Shown: positions 8,693 to 17,940, counted from the stretch's first letter. The stretch is DNA of 64,000 nt from Desulfomarina profundi (GCF_019703855.1 NZ_AP024086.1:2686501-2750500); one strand, 5' to 3'. Notes: generated from the letters alone by a model not told the origin. Translations and numbers: made by a program.

Positions 8693-9172
8693 CTATTTCA
8701 TAGCATGATCAGTGTGATTTGTAACAGCAGGATGAATAGAACCACGTATTGTTTGCCAGAGTTGACTTTTAGGGAAAATCTCACGAAAATACGTCAACCA
8801 CTTGCTGATTGTTTTCCTGTCTGCTCCAAGCATTTTTGACACCATGTTTTTACTGTATTCCTGTGGTTTGCTTTGGTTTAGTGTGGTTACAATCAATATA
8901 ACTACTCTGAAATACACCCGCCGATCCATGAATAGAGTCGATTTCGGTAAGGTTCTACGACGACAATTCTCTTTACTGCAACAGAGACTGAACCGTACAG
9001 AGTACTCTTCAGGAAGATCAGGCCCACCGCGTGGCTGACGTTGGTAATTGGAATAATGCTGAGGGCTACCACAATAGGGACAACCGGCTTTATGCTGCTG
9101 ATCAGCCAAATCTATGTCTATATGGTGAAGAAGCTTAAAAAGGTTGGTGCTTTGAAGTAATTCTGGTATCAT
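8693..9172 (-). pseudogene. Zinc-ribbon/HTH protein, 3' end cut by IS3 insertion
   Basis: The protein starts at ATG 9172 behind GGCAGGAAA. It shows a zinc-ribbon pair, CPYC at residues ~31-34 and 'CCSKENCRRR' near 75-84, then a likely helix-turn-helix ('NMVSKMLGADRKTISKWLTYF'). The frame ends at a TAG formed at the IS edge. Beyond the IS (7448 down to 7404) the same strand reads 'FLWQDQSVNRLREL' then stop, probably the displaced C-terminus. I do not recognise a named family; such ribbon/HTH proteins often travel with mobile elements. The adjoining family C repeat supports a mobile origin. Confidence 0.65.
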
Positions 9173-9195
9173 TTTCCTGCCTTAGTGTTTTAGGC

Positions 9196-9239
9196 AGGAA
9201 CCCTCTCGGGGTATTTGCGCGATACGTGAGGGGGTTCCT
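9196..9239. repeat. Inverted-repeat hairpin upstream of zinc-ribbon gene
   Basis: AGGAACCCTCTC (9196-9207) pairs with the segment at 9228-9239 (GAGGGGGTTCCT) apart from one mismatch; the loop is about 20 bases. It lies directly upstream of the split gene and may be an element end or a regulatory hairpin. Confidence 0.5.
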
Positions 9240-9314
9240 TACCTTTCCATCACTTATCTTGCACATTTTAACTCTATTTTCCATCATTTATTTTGGCCAC
9301 TCTCATACAACAAA

Positions 9315-9350
9315 ACAGGCACTTAATCCATAATTGAACTAAGTGCCTGT
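9315..9350 (-). terminator. Terminator of tRNA-Arg
   Basis: An 11-bp perfect stem (ACAGGCACTTA with TAAGTGCCTGT) is followed on the minus strand by TTTTGTTGT. It lies six bases beyond the tRNA CCA end, as expected for an intrinsic terminator. Confidence 0.85.
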
Positions 9351-9356
9351 AGTAAC

Positions 9357-9433
9357 TGGTACACCAGACAGGATTCGAACCTGTGACCCCCTGATTCGTA
9401 GTCAGGTACTCTATCCAGCTGAGCTACTGGTGC
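9357..9433 (-). tRNA. tRNA-Arg (anticodon ACG)
   Basis: A 77-nt cloverleaf. Acceptor GCACCAG pairs with CTGGTGT. The D arm is GCTC...GAGT, the anticodon stem CCTGA/TCAGG encloses loop CTACGAA, and the T arm contains GGTTCGAATCC. The 3' CCA is encoded. The ACG anticodon (read as ICG after deamination) decodes CGU/CGC/CGA. No integrase or duplicated tRNA 3' end is visible beside it. Confidence 0.97.
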
Positions 9434-9483
9434 ATTGAGAGATGTTTATATACCCCAGTTTAGTGGGGAACTCAAGCTTGTTT

Positions 9484-11460
9484 TTATTTTTTTGCCTCTT
9501 TTTCCTTCCTGTGAAAAATCAGTTCATTGTCCGCCGGTTTCATGGAAGTTTCTGCGACAATGGTAATCTCAACATCATATTTTGTTTCCATTGAGTACAG
9601 TTCCTGCCGCTTATTGTTCAGCAGATAGGACGCCACGTCAAGGGGGAAATGGCATTCGATGCGGACAACCTGCTTTCTGCTGGCGGCAGTCTGGATTCTC
9701 CGCAGGTAAAAGAGGGCCAGGGTCTCAACGGAACGCACGGTCCCCCGTCCCTTGCAATGCTCACATCTCCTGTAATTCCCTGCTTCAATGGGTGCCCCCA
9801 GTTTCTGCCTGGAAATCTGCATCAGGCCGAATTTTGAGATCCTGCTGAAATCGACCTTGGCCCGGTCCCTCTTCATGGCCGCCTTCACTTCACGCTCCAC
9901 TGCAAGGATATTTTTCCTGCTCCGCATATCGATAAAATCGACAACAATAAGCCCGCCAAGATCCCTTAATCTCAACTGCCGTGCCAGCTCATTGGCCGCT
10001 TCAATATTGGCCTGGAAAATTGAGGCTTCAAAATTCTTGCCCTTGGAGGTGGAACCCGAGTTCACGTCAATAGCAACCAATGCTTCTGTGGGATTTATGA
10101 CAATGGAACCGCCCGAAGGAAGATTAACCTGGGGCTGGTAGATGGATTCAATCTGATCCTCTACACTGAACTGGTTAAAAATAGGCCTCGAACCACGGTG
10201 CAGCCGTACCTTGACATTTTTCTGTTTGGAGGGAAGCAGCTCTATAAACCCTTTCACCTGGTCCAGAGCCACCGGATCATCAACAAGTATTTCCACGATG
10301 GACGGATCAAAGTGTTCGCGCAGAAACATCAGTACATTGTGATGATCCTCATAGACCAGACCAACCCCTTCAAGGGACTGTCCCTTTTTCTTGATCTCTT
10401 CCCATAACCTGAGCAGATACTTGACATCCCTGGAAAGAGCTGTTTTGGTGATATCCAGACTGGCTGTCCGTACGATCCAACCGATCCCTTCCGGTATTTT
10501 CGTTGATTTCATGACATCCCGCAGCCGAGTCCGCTTCTCTTCTCCGGAAATTTTCCTCGATATTCCGGAGGAATCCGAGCCGGGCATCAGGACAACGCAT
10601 CGACCTGGAAGAGAGAGGTAAGTGGTCATGTTCGCCCCTTTTTTCCCTACTTCCTCCTTGACAACCTGCGCCAGAATTTCCTGTCCTTTTTCAACCACAT
10701 CGGAAATACTCAGTTTCTTCCACTGGTGGGCTTCAACCTTTTCCCGAATGTTGTCATCCAGATCCTGCTTGTAATATTCCGGATGGATTTCACTGAACGG
10801 CAGAAAACCGTTTTTGTCGGTTCCGTAATCAACAAAAGCAGCCTGAAGACTGGGTTCAATGGCAACAATTTTTGCCTTGTAGATGTTATTTTTTGTGCGG
10901 GTCCTCGTGACGGAGGAAACATGAATGGATTCAAGGCGACCATCCTCAAGCAGCGCTATTCTGCACTCTTCAGGTTCTTCCGCATTGATGAGCAGTTTAC
11001 GTACAGGTTCTGCTTTTTTCTCCCGCCGGCGACTCCCCTTTTCGCTGGATACATTTTTTTCTTTCTGTGTCTTTACTTCTTGGACAGGTTGGTCCTGCGA
11101 CTCCGCCTGTTGTTCCACAGGAGCTTGTAGCTCCGTTTTACGAGGCGAACGACTTCGAGATGGTTTCTGCTTTTCCTCTTTCTTTTGTGGAGAAGAACTT
11201 TTTTTCCTGGATGCTGTGGGCTTCTTTTTCTTTTCGTCAGTCGCCGAAGAACCCTTTGAACGCCTGCCGGTTGCTTTTTTCCCGGCCCCTCTGTTGACTT
11301 TCTTTTTATTTGAAGCCGCTCTTTCGCTTTTCTTTTTTACCTCTTCAACAGCATCAACAGTTTCCGGTTCTTCCTTTACTGTGCTTTTCCACCAGGCACC
11401 TGTTGTAGCTTTAATCTTGAGGACACTTTTCTCTTTTTCCGTCTTTTTTTTTGTAACCAT
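9484..11460 (-). CDS. Ribonuclease E/G family endoribonuclease
   Basis: Rne/Rng-type RNase for mRNA decay and rRNA maturation, 658 residues. The start at 11460 was chosen for its AAGGA site; a frame to 11517 is open but unsupported. The first ~150 residues are a disordered Lys/Ser/Glu-rich tail. An S1 domain begins near residue 190. 'VAIDVNSGS' and 'VVDFIDMR' carry the metal-binding aspartates, and 'CEHCKGRG' is the Zn-link that joins subunits. E. coli RNase E has its disordered scaffold at the C-terminus; here the tail is N-terminal. Whether it is called rne or rng is a naming choice I leave open. Confidence 0.93.
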   Translation of the reverse strand: MVTKKKTEKEKSVLKIKATTGAWWKSTVKEEPETVDAVEEVKKKSERAASNKKKVNRGAGKKATGRRSKGSSATDEKKKKPTASRKKSSSPQKKEEKQKPSRSRSPRKTELQAPVEQQAESQDQPVQEVKTQKEKNVSSEKGSRRREKKAEPVRKLLINAEEPEECRIALLEDGRLESIHVSSVTRTRTKNNIYKAKIVAIEPSLQAAFVDYGTDKNGFLPFSEIHPEYYKQDLDDNIREKVEAHQWKKLSISDVVEKGQEILAQVVKEEVGKKGANMTTYLSLPGRCVVLMPGSDSSGISRKISGEEKRTRLRDVMKSTKIPEGIGWIVRTASLDITKTALSRDVKYLLRLWEEIKKKGQSLEGVGLVYEDHHNVLMFLREHFDPSIVEILVDDPVALDQVKGFIELLPSKQKNVKVRLHRGSRPIFNQFSVEDQIESIYQPQVNLPSGGSIVINPTEALVAIDVNSGSTSKGKNFEASIFQANIEAANELARQLRLRDLGGLIVVDFIDMRSRKNILAVEREVKAAMKRDRAKVDFSRISKFGLMQISRQKLGAPIEAGNYRRCEHCKGRGTVRSVETLALFYLRRIQTAASRKQVVRIECHFPLDVASYLLNNKRQELYSMETKYDVEITIVAETSMKPADNELIFHRKEKEAKK

Positions 11461-12126
11461 TGTTTTTCCTTCACTCCTGTTCCGGGAAATCTCCCGGTAA
11501 CATGAGCACAATTCCATCCACGCACGACAATCACCCGAAAAGTCAGGTTACGGTGTCATGCATGGACACATTTTTTTTACTTCATTATCCGGGGAACACC
11601 CAGTAAAGTCATTTTCTTTCCAGCCGCAGTTGCGGCCGGTTACTGTCCTGTTATTTATGAAAATGATTAACTCTACTGAACACAACCCTCTGACTTATGG
11701 TTCAGGCTCACTGCCACTTGCGTCTATTCAAAAGGAGACAGAAAGACCTAGGCCGCCCCCTGATCAAGAAATAGCAGTCGACTTTCAGGAGCGGTCGTGA
11801 CACTTGTACAGCCTATTTCAGGGAAACACAATTTTTATTTGATATATGGAGTAGAATAATCTATTCCTGTTCACATTTAAAGCAGAGCCTCTCCGATGAC
11901 TTTTAAACTTGACAGTGGTTGCTCTGAAACGTACACTCGGGAGTTTAACACTGTTCAATACAGTATTGTTTTACCTGAATCGTGTACTTCAGAAAATGAA
12001 AATTTTTCTTTATGTTATATCAGTATTTTATTAAAACACATTATCATAAATTCATTCATTGATTGAGTGAAGCGTTTTTTCAATTTCAGTCTTTTCAGCC
12101 AATCCAGTTCTCAAAAGGAGCCTACT
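11461..12126. other. Divergent intergenic region between RNase gene and lptD
   Basis: A 666-base gap between divergent genes. It contains a good sigma70-type promoter for lptD (11909-11937). No conserved frame, RNA gene or repeat was recognised in 11520-11900. The frame open from 12067 is probably leader, because the better-supported lptD start is at 12127. Confidence 0.55.
11909..11937 (+). promoter_or_regulatory. Predicted promoter of lptD
   Basis: -35 TTGACA (11909-11914), 17-base spacer, -10 TACACT (11932-11937). It would give a leader of about 180 bases before the lptD start. Confidence 0.5.
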
Positions 12127-14442
12127 GTGCCATCACGTTTTCCCCAACTCTTGAATTTACGCCGCATTTTCATCGTAATTTCGTCACTGTTGCTGACCGG
12201 TGTCACACAACAAGTTCTGGCAGAAAAACTTGCTACCGAACAGTGGGATATTTCTGCGGATAAAGTTGTCCGTTATGAAAATCCCAGCTCAATCGTTGCC
12301 AAAGGCAATGTCATTCTGGAGAAAAAAGAACGAATACCTGCAGCCCGACACACTACCGCTGCAAAAACGACAGAGTGGGCTGAATTGCTGGAAGAAGCCA
12401 CGCCGGTAAAAGAAATTACAGCTGATGAAATTTCCGATGAAACAGAACCCAGATACAAAACCACGGTAACCATCAGGGCAGACTGGATAGTTTACGACAT
12501 AGAACTTGAATCAATCAAGGCCAAGGGCAATGTTCAGATTATCACGGACGAGGACAAGCTGTTTGCCGAAGAAGGAAATATCAAACTGGGCAATGAAACA
12601 GGAAAGTTCACCAACGCCACCATCCTGCGTAAGAAAAACTCCCTGCACCTGGAAGGTAAATCCATCGAAAAAACCGGTTTTGATACCTATCGCATCAAAG
12701 ACGGCTGGGTCATTACCTGTAAACTTGAAAACAACGAGGCTCCCCCATGGAGCTTTTCCAGTTCGGAAGCAAATGTTCGCCAGAACGGATACGCGTTTTT
12801 GAAGCACGCCAAATTCAATATTAAGAACATCCCGGTTTTCTATACACCGTACCTGGTCATCCCCGTTAAAAATACCCGTCAGACCGGTTTTCTGTTCCCT
12901 GAGTTTTCCCAGTCAAGTAACGGCGGATTCGGCTTTAACCTACCTTTTTTCCTCAATATTTCAGAGTCAATGGATGCCACCTTCTTCCCCCAGTACCATG
13001 TGAAGAGAGGGTTCATGCCCGGAATTGAATTCAGGTATGTTGAAAAGGCAAGTGACAAAGGACTTTTTTCAGCCAATTACCTGCATGACCGCCTTTCCGA
13101 TCCCTCCGAGACCCAATATTACCAGGATACCGGCTTTACCCATACCAACAAGGACCGTTACTGGATACGGGGCAAGGCGGACCACACCTTTGCAAATGTC
13201 TGGCAGAGCCGTCTGGACATAGATGTCGTTTCCGACCAGGACTATCTCACTGAATTCAAGTCCGGTGTGACCGGTTTTAAAAAGAATCACAACCAGTACC
13301 TGAAAACCTTCGGTCGTGGCTTTCAGAATGAAACCGACAAATTCAGACAGAACAGCCTCAAAATACTGAGAAGCTGGAATGGCATGTCCCTTGAAACAAA
13401 TTTTCTGGCCATCAATGAAGCTGATAAAAATGCGAGCGACACCAACACACCGCTCTGGAAACTGCCCAGCGTGGATTTCAGCGGTGCTGTTCCCTTGAGT
13501 GACAGCAGTTTCACCCTGGATTGGGATGCCGATTATGTCAATTACTGGAGAGAAGACGGAATAGGAGGCCACAGGGTTGACCTCCACCCCACCCTTGCGA
13601 CTCCCGTCCCCCTCAGCCCCTACCTGGAATCCAGAGCTGAAGTTGGACTTCGCGATACTTTTTATTATGTCAAAAGCTATGGGGACAGCGAATGGGACAA
13701 GGATGACACCCAGAACCGTTTTCTGCTTGAATTTGAGACGGAAGTTGCCACAACCCTTGAAAAAAACTTTTTTCATGATGATTCCGGTCATCGCAGCGGA
13801 GCTCACCAGGTCAGGCCTTTTATAAGATACGGTTATATTCAGGATATTGACCAGAAAGACCTTCCCCAGTTTGACAAAGTGGACACGATTGGTGAAAAAA
13901 ATTCCATCAGTTATGGAATTGATAATTTTTTCAACACCTTCACCTATAATAAATCAGGCATGGAAAAACTGAGGGAATACGCCTACCTGAAACTTCAGCA
14001 GTCCTATGATCTGCGTGACGAAGCTTCAGATGAACCGTTTTCCGACATCTACACCAAACTGGGCTGGAAACCATTCAAAAGAGCTGATATCTACTACAGA
14101 AGTTTCTATGACGTCTATGACAACAGATTTAACAGTCACACCTTTGAAGGTGATTATACAAACAGCAGAGGGGACTCCTTCGGTCTTGATTACAGTTACA
14201 AACCAAGCAGCGATATTGAGCAGGTAAACGGTCGTATTCAGGCACGTATTCTGGCAAACTGGATAGCCGGTGGCGAAGTAAAATACTCCATCGCCCATGA
14301 GGAAACTGACGAAGCCACCGCTTCACTCACCTACCAGGCACTCTGCTGGTCTGTCAAATTTGAAACGAAATACACTCCAGCCGATACCACGTATCTCGTA
14401 CTTTTTAAACTGGCCAATATCGGTGGTATAGGAATTAAATAG
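12127..14442 (+). CDS. lptD: LPS-assembly protein LptD
   Basis: Outer-membrane beta-barrel that inserts lipopolysaccharide into the outer leaflet, partnered by LptE. I chose GTG 12127 because AAAAGGAG lies six bases upstream; a GTG at 12067 is in frame but lacks a site. A signal peptide ends near 'TQQVLA'. Residues ~35-190 form the LptA-like beta-jellyroll, including 'AKGNVILEKK' and 'IKAKGNVQIITDEDKLFAEEG'-like repeats. The rest is the barrel, rich in alternating aromatic strands and ending 'FKLANIGGIGIK'. Length of 771 residues is normal. Few cysteines are visible, so disulfide-controlled maturation may differ from E. coli. Confidence 0.95.
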   Translation: MPSRFPQLLNLRRIFIVISSLLLTGVTQQVLAEKLATEQWDISADKVVRYENPSSIVAKGNVILEKKERIPAARHTTAAKTTEWAELLEEATPVKEITADEISDETEPRYKTTVTIRADWIVYDIELESIKAKGNVQIITDEDKLFAEEGNIKLGNETGKFTNATILRKKNSLHLEGKSIEKTGFDTYRIKDGWVITCKLENNEAPPWSFSSSEANVRQNGYAFLKHAKFNIKNIPVFYTPYLVIPVKNTRQTGFLFPEFSQSSNGGFGFNLPFFLNISESMDATFFPQYHVKRGFMPGIEFRYVEKASDKGLFSANYLHDRLSDPSETQYYQDTGFTHTNKDRYWIRGKADHTFANVWQSRLDIDVVSDQDYLTEFKSGVTGFKKNHNQYLKTFGRGFQNETDKFRQNSLKILRSWNGMSLETNFLAINEADKNASDTNTPLWKLPSVDFSGAVPLSDSSFTLDWDADYVNYWREDGIGGHRVDLHPTLATPVPLSPYLESRAEVGLRDTFYYVKSYGDSEWDKDDTQNRFLLEFETEVATTLEKNFFHDDSGHRSGAHQVRPFIRYGYIQDIDQKDLPQFDKVDTIGEKNSISYGIDNFFNTFTYNKSGMEKLREYAYLKLQQSYDLRDEASDEPFSDIYTKLGWKPFKRADIYYRSFYDVYDNRFNSHTFEGDYTNSRGDSFGLDYSYKPSSDIEQVNGRIQARILANWIAGGEVKYSIAHEETDEATASLTYQALCWSVKFETKYTPADTTYLVLFKLANIGGIGIK

Positions 14443-14443
14443 T

Positions 14444-14539
14444 AATTTGTTACAAATACAATAATTGATACAACGAAGTTGCCTGCCCTGTGATCAGTTA
14501 CATTAAATAGTGTCTGCCCGGAAATGAGATTTCTTGTTC
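14444..14539. repeat. Repeat families D and B (copies D1 and B1)
   Basis: 14444-14506 is a near-identical inverted copy of 53290-53349 (shared blocks include TACAATAATTGAT and GCCTGCCCTGTGATCAGTTA), here called D1. Immediately after it, 14511-14539 carries the family B core (TGTCTGCCCGGAAATGAGAT), also seen at 17941, 25964, 40954, 42219 and 51890. The family B block supplies the mltB start codon. Confidence 0.75.
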
Positions 14540-15555
14540 TCACCATATTTATTCTCTGTTCATGTGTCCATTTTTCCATGGCCCGGAGTGAACCGTCAGC
14601 TGCTGACCTGGTCAGGGACGGGCAGGAGATAGATCTTTCTTCTCCACAATATATTGATTTTTTCCAGGAACTGGAGACAAAATATCATTTCAGCCACAGT
14701 GAACTGCTTTCCCTGTTCAGGGGAGTGAGTATAAAGCGCAAGGTCCTTCAGCTGATGGATCAGCAGTGGGAAGGAAAACCCTACTACAAATACTGGCCTC
14801 TTTTTATTACTCCTTCCTCGATTGCAAAAGGGAAAAAAGAACTCCTGAAACACAGGCAACTCTTTGACAGAATTGAGAAAAAATTCGGAGTCGACCGGGA
14901 AATTATAGTGGCAATATGGGGAATCGAATCCAGATTTGGAACCAATACAGGAGGTTTTAACCTTTTCAGGGCCCTCAATACCCTCTTTGCCGCTTACCCC
15001 CGCAGATCTGATTTCTTCCGTAAGGAACTGATCCACTTTCTCCTGCTCTGCCGGGAAAACAACCTCGATCCGCTCTCCATCAAAGGGTCCTATGCAGGAG
15101 CTTTCGGACAGGCTCAGTTCATGCCTTCCAGTTACAATGAATATGGAGTCGATTTTGACGGTGATTCCAGACGTGACCTTATTTCATCTTCGGAAGATAT
15201 CTTTGCTTCCATCGCCAATTATCTCAAACGATTCAACTGGGTCCTCCATGCTCCATTGTTTGCTGATATCGGCAGTGAATTGAAAGATGATATCCTTGTC
15301 GCCGCTTATAAAAAAGGGCGTAAAGGTCGTGTGGACTGGCGCCTGGTGGCAAGGGTTCAGGATCGTAAAATTCCCCGTCCCCAGAAAAACGGCAGATTGT
15401 CAATTATCGGGCTGGAAAAATCTCCCTTTTTCGGTGGCGGTACACGCTTTGTCGCCGGGTATCCCAACCTGCAGGCCATCACGGAGTATAATCACAGTAA
15501 TAAATATGCCATGGCGGTTGCGGAAATGGCCCTTGCCTTCAGGGGAAAAAACTAA
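14524..15555 (+). CDS. mltB: Lytic murein transglycosylase, MltB type
   Basis: Periplasmic peptidoglycan-cleaving enzyme, 343 residues. It has a signal peptide (about 20 residues, possibly a lipoprotein since LCSC lies in the core). The SLT-fold catalytic Glu is in 'IWGIESRFG', and the downstream motif is 'GSYAGAFGQAQFMPSSY'. It ends with a 'GYPNLQAITEYNHSNKYAMAV'-like stretch typical of MltB. The start codon and first codons (M-R-F-L-V) coincide with a dispersed repeat (family B). mltA follows after six bases, so the two hydrolases are probably co-transcribed. Confidence 0.93.
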   Translation: MRFLVLTIFILCSCVHFSMARSEPSAADLVRDGQEIDLSSPQYIDFFQELETKYHFSHSELLSLFRGVSIKRKVLQLMDQQWEGKPYYKYWPLFITPSSIAKGKKELLKHRQLFDRIEKKFGVDREIIVAIWGIESRFGTNTGGFNLFRALNTLFAAYPRRSDFFRKELIHFLLLCRENNLDPLSIKGSYAGAFGQAQFMPSSYNEYGVDFDGDSRRDLISSSEDIFASIANYLKRFNWVLHAPLFADIGSELKDDILVAAYKKGRKGRVDWRLVARVQDRKIPRPQKNGRLSIIGLEKSPFFGGGTRFVAGYPNLQAITEYNHSNKYAMAVAEMALAFRGKN

Positions 15556-15561
15556 CCATCC

Positions 15562-16745
15562 ATGTCAATAAAAATCCGATCCGGAAACTTATTCTTTCTG
15601 CTTCTTCTTTTTCTACTCTGTATTGTTTATTATCTTTTCTTTGCTGATCACTATAAACCTCTCCATCATCTCAACAAAAATCAGCTGCCCGATTTTTCAG
15701 ATGACATGGCCTACCAGTCATTTTTATCCGCGGCCGAAAACCATCTGGAGTTTCTCCAAGAAAGAGAAAAAAGCACACTGATAGTTCTTGGAGAATATCA
15801 GTTTTCCATCGATCAGGCTGTACAATCGATCAGAGAGTTCAGCGAGGAAATCCATCGTAACCCCTCACCCGAAAACCTGCAGCAATATATTCGTGAAAAC
15901 TACGAAGTGTTCCAGGCGGGAGGAAGAAAAACAAAAAGAAAAAGAGAGATGCTGGTCACAGGGTATTATGAACCTGTTTTTGTCGGCAGTCTCACCAGAA
16001 CTGGCCCCTTTATTTACCCCATTTATTCTCCGCCAAAAGATCTTGTTTCCAGGAAAATCAAGGGAAAAACTCTCACCGGCAGAATGACTGCAGGTGGTTT
16101 TACGAAATACTGGACCAGGGCACAGATAGAAAAGGAAAACGTTCTCAAAGGATATGAACTTGTCTTCCTCAAGGACCCGTTTGACGCCTTTCTCCTCCAG
16201 GTACAGGGCTCAGGGAGAATCAGGCTCAGGGATAACAGTATCCGCACGGTACGGTTTGCCGCGTCCAACGGCCACCCTTACAACAGTATCGGCAAGCTGC
16301 TGGTGGATGAAAAAAAGCTGCCCCTTGACGAGGTCTCAGTACCGAGAATTCGGAAATATCTTGATCGTCACCCGAACCAGCTACAGCGTATTCTCAACCA
16401 CAATCCCCGTTATATTTTTTTTAACTGGGGGACAATAACCCACCCAGGGGCAGCAGCGGTGTATTTCTTACTCCGGGCAGATCAATAGCAATTGACCACA
16501 ATGCCCTGCCTGGTGAAGTTATCGCTTTTCTTTCCAGCAGAAGACCAGTCATAGACAACAAGGGGAAGGTAACAGGCTGGATCCCCATGAATCGTTTTGT
16601 CTTTCCCCAGGACTCAGGTTCCGCAATCCGGGGAACAGGCAGGGTTGACATGTTCTGGGGTCATGGAGAATATGCCAGGGCTGCAGCAAATACTATGAAA
16701 GAACCGGGAAAACTCTATTTTCTCATAAAAAAACCTGGGACCTGA
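15562..16745 (+). CDS. mltA: Membrane-bound lytic transglycosylase A (frameshifted)
   Basis: Peptidoglycan lytic transglycosylase with MltA barrel and 3D domains. A membrane anchor lies at residues ~8-25. The MltA core includes 'MLVTGYYEPVF' and 'FLLQVQGSGRIRL'. The first frame stops at 16488. The C-terminal 3D domain continues in another frame as 'GVFLTPGRSIAID...' and '...DSGSAIRGTGRVDMFWG' to a stop at 16743-16745. One extra G in the G4 run at 16447-16450 joins them as 'THPGGSSGVFLTPG', the usual sequence. The conserved 3D aspartates (D in IAID, D in PQDSGSAI, D in RVDMFWG) are all present, so the gene is probably intact in the cell. Confidence 0.87.
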
Positions 16746-16796
16746 ACCCTGCAATTCTCGTCAGTTCAGGTGGTTCTCGAAGTCTGCGCTACGGTT

Positions 16797-16834
16797 ATTA
16801 TCACAATTGACACAATGTTCATGAAAAATGCGCC
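16797..16834. repeat. Repeat family C fragment
   Basis: Contains AATTGACACAATGTTCATGA and AAATGCG, matching the end of the family C copy at 52201-52370. Only this ~38-base end is present. Confidence 0.55.
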
Positions 16835-16921
16835 ATTAATACTTCGCATCTTCGGCAGGTCTGTGAGGACTCCGAAATTGCTGATTGCAGGATAGATTGC
16901 ACAAAGGAGGAAGAAAAAACC

Positions 16922-17731
16922 GTGTCCATTGAACCGATCATCACACTGACCACCGATTTTGGCCTGAACGACGAATACGTTGCAGTTTTAAAAGGGGTCA
17001 TCCTGACCCTGGCGCCACGTACCCGTATTATAGATATAACACACAATCTGCCCCCCAGGGATATTCACGCCGCATCCCGTATTCTGGAAAGATCATGCCC
17101 CTTCTTTCCCGAAAATACAATCCATCTGGCCATAGTCGATCCCGGTGTTGGCGGCAAAAGAAAGATCCTTTCAGTCTGGTCCGGATCATTTCTCTTTATA
17201 GGACCGGATAACGGTATCCTGACACCGTTTCTTCTCTCTGAAGATCTCAAAGCTATCCACAAGATAAGCAATAACGCGCTCTTTTTGAAAAAGGTCAGCA
17301 AATCATTCCATGGGCGAGATATCATGGCACCTGTCGCCGCCCATCTGGCCATGGGGATTCCTCCCTGTGACCTTGGCCCGGCACTGAAAAGAGAAGAATG
17401 TGTTCTGCTTGATATGTCCCGGCCACATATCGAAAAAAACACACTCACAGGCAAAATAATCTCCACCGACAGATTCGGAAACCTGTGCACCAATATTTCC
17501 CGAACAATCTTCCGACAGTTCACCAGTAAAAAACAATTTATCATAACTGTCGGTTCTCTGACCCTGAACTCTGTCAGTAACACCTACGAGGAACATGATC
17601 ATGGCCAGCCATTGGCAATTTTCGACAGTCATGACATGCTTGAGATTGCGGCAAGCGGTGGTGATGGTGCAGAAAAATTTTCCCTGTCTCCAGGAAGCGT
17701 GATCACTATTACAATATCGGATTACTCTTGA
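16922..17731 (+). CDS. SAM hydroxide adenosyltransferase (DUF62/SAM hydrolase)
   Basis: Member of the SAM-dependent halogenase/hydroxide adenosyltransferase fold, which splits S-adenosylmethionine to adenosine and methionine using water. The start is GTG 16922 behind AAAGGAGGAAG. Family motifs are 'TLTTDFGLNDEYVAVLKGVI' at the N-terminus, 'VDPGVGGKRK', 'GPDNGILTPFL', 'FHGRDIMAPVAAHLAMG', and in the second domain 'STDRFGNLCTNI'. Length of 269 residues is normal. A halogenase role is unlikely because the chloride/fluoride loop is not apparent. It is transcribed alone. Its physiological role is unclear in bacteria. Confidence 0.92.
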   Translation: MSIEPIITLTTDFGLNDEYVAVLKGVILTLAPRTRIIDITHNLPPRDIHAASRILERSCPFFPENTIHLAIVDPGVGGKRKILSVWSGSFLFIGPDNGILTPFLLSEDLKAIHKISNNALFLKKVSKSFHGRDIMAPVAAHLAMGIPPCDLGPALKREECVLLDMSRPHIEKNTLTGKIISTDRFGNLCTNISRTIFRQFTSKKQFIITVGSLTLNSVSNTYEEHDHGQPLAIFDSHDMLEIAASGGDGAEKFSLSPGSVITITISDYS

Positions 17732-17802
17732 AATTCAACCAGGTTGGAGAAACGTGATTTTTGAATTTTCACACTTAAAAAATAATTAATTACATTTTAA
17801 GT

Positions 17803-17830
17803 TTGATATTTCCCGACTATTGAATACACT
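17803..17830 (+). promoter_or_regulatory. Possible promoter of the CsgG/FlgT-like cluster
   Basis: TTGATA (17803-17808), a 16-base spacer, and TACACT (17825-17830) lie upstream of the three-gene exported cluster. Only a moderate match. The rest of the 319-base gap is AT-rich, plus the family B copy at 17941. Confidence 0.35.
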
Positions 17831-17940
17831 AAAACTAATCTGGTTAAAAATTATAAGAGTATAACTACCTGCAGAACACTATGCAGTCTATGGAATACTC
17901 TGAAAGGATCTCAAAACGCTTCAGTGTAGCCTTCAATCAG

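Larger units (their letters stand above)
7449..8694 (-). mobile_element. IS3-family insertion sequence
   Basis: A complete element of about 1.25 kb. The terminal inverted repeats are AGTGGAGTCACGGTTAAGCC (7449-7468) and, read inward from the other end, AGTGGACACTCAGTTAAGCC (8694-8675): 16 of 20 positions match. It carries orfA and orfB with an A7 slippery site for -1 frameshifting. I see no clean target-site duplication, which suggests some erosion. It interrupts the zinc-ribbon gene at 8693-9172. Confidence 0.93.

Noticed and set aside
9300-9500. A genomic-island attachment site at tRNA-Arg
   Set aside because: No duplicated tRNA 3' end and no integrase were seen, although mobile DNA lies nearby.
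10925-11500. A Ser/Phe-rich open frame of 191 codons
   Set aside because: Antisense to the Lys/Glu-rich tail of the RNase gene; the composition is explained by complementing Lys codons.
13069-13806. A 245-codon minus-strand open frame
   Set aside because: Antisense to lptD with no ribosome site or recognisable motif.
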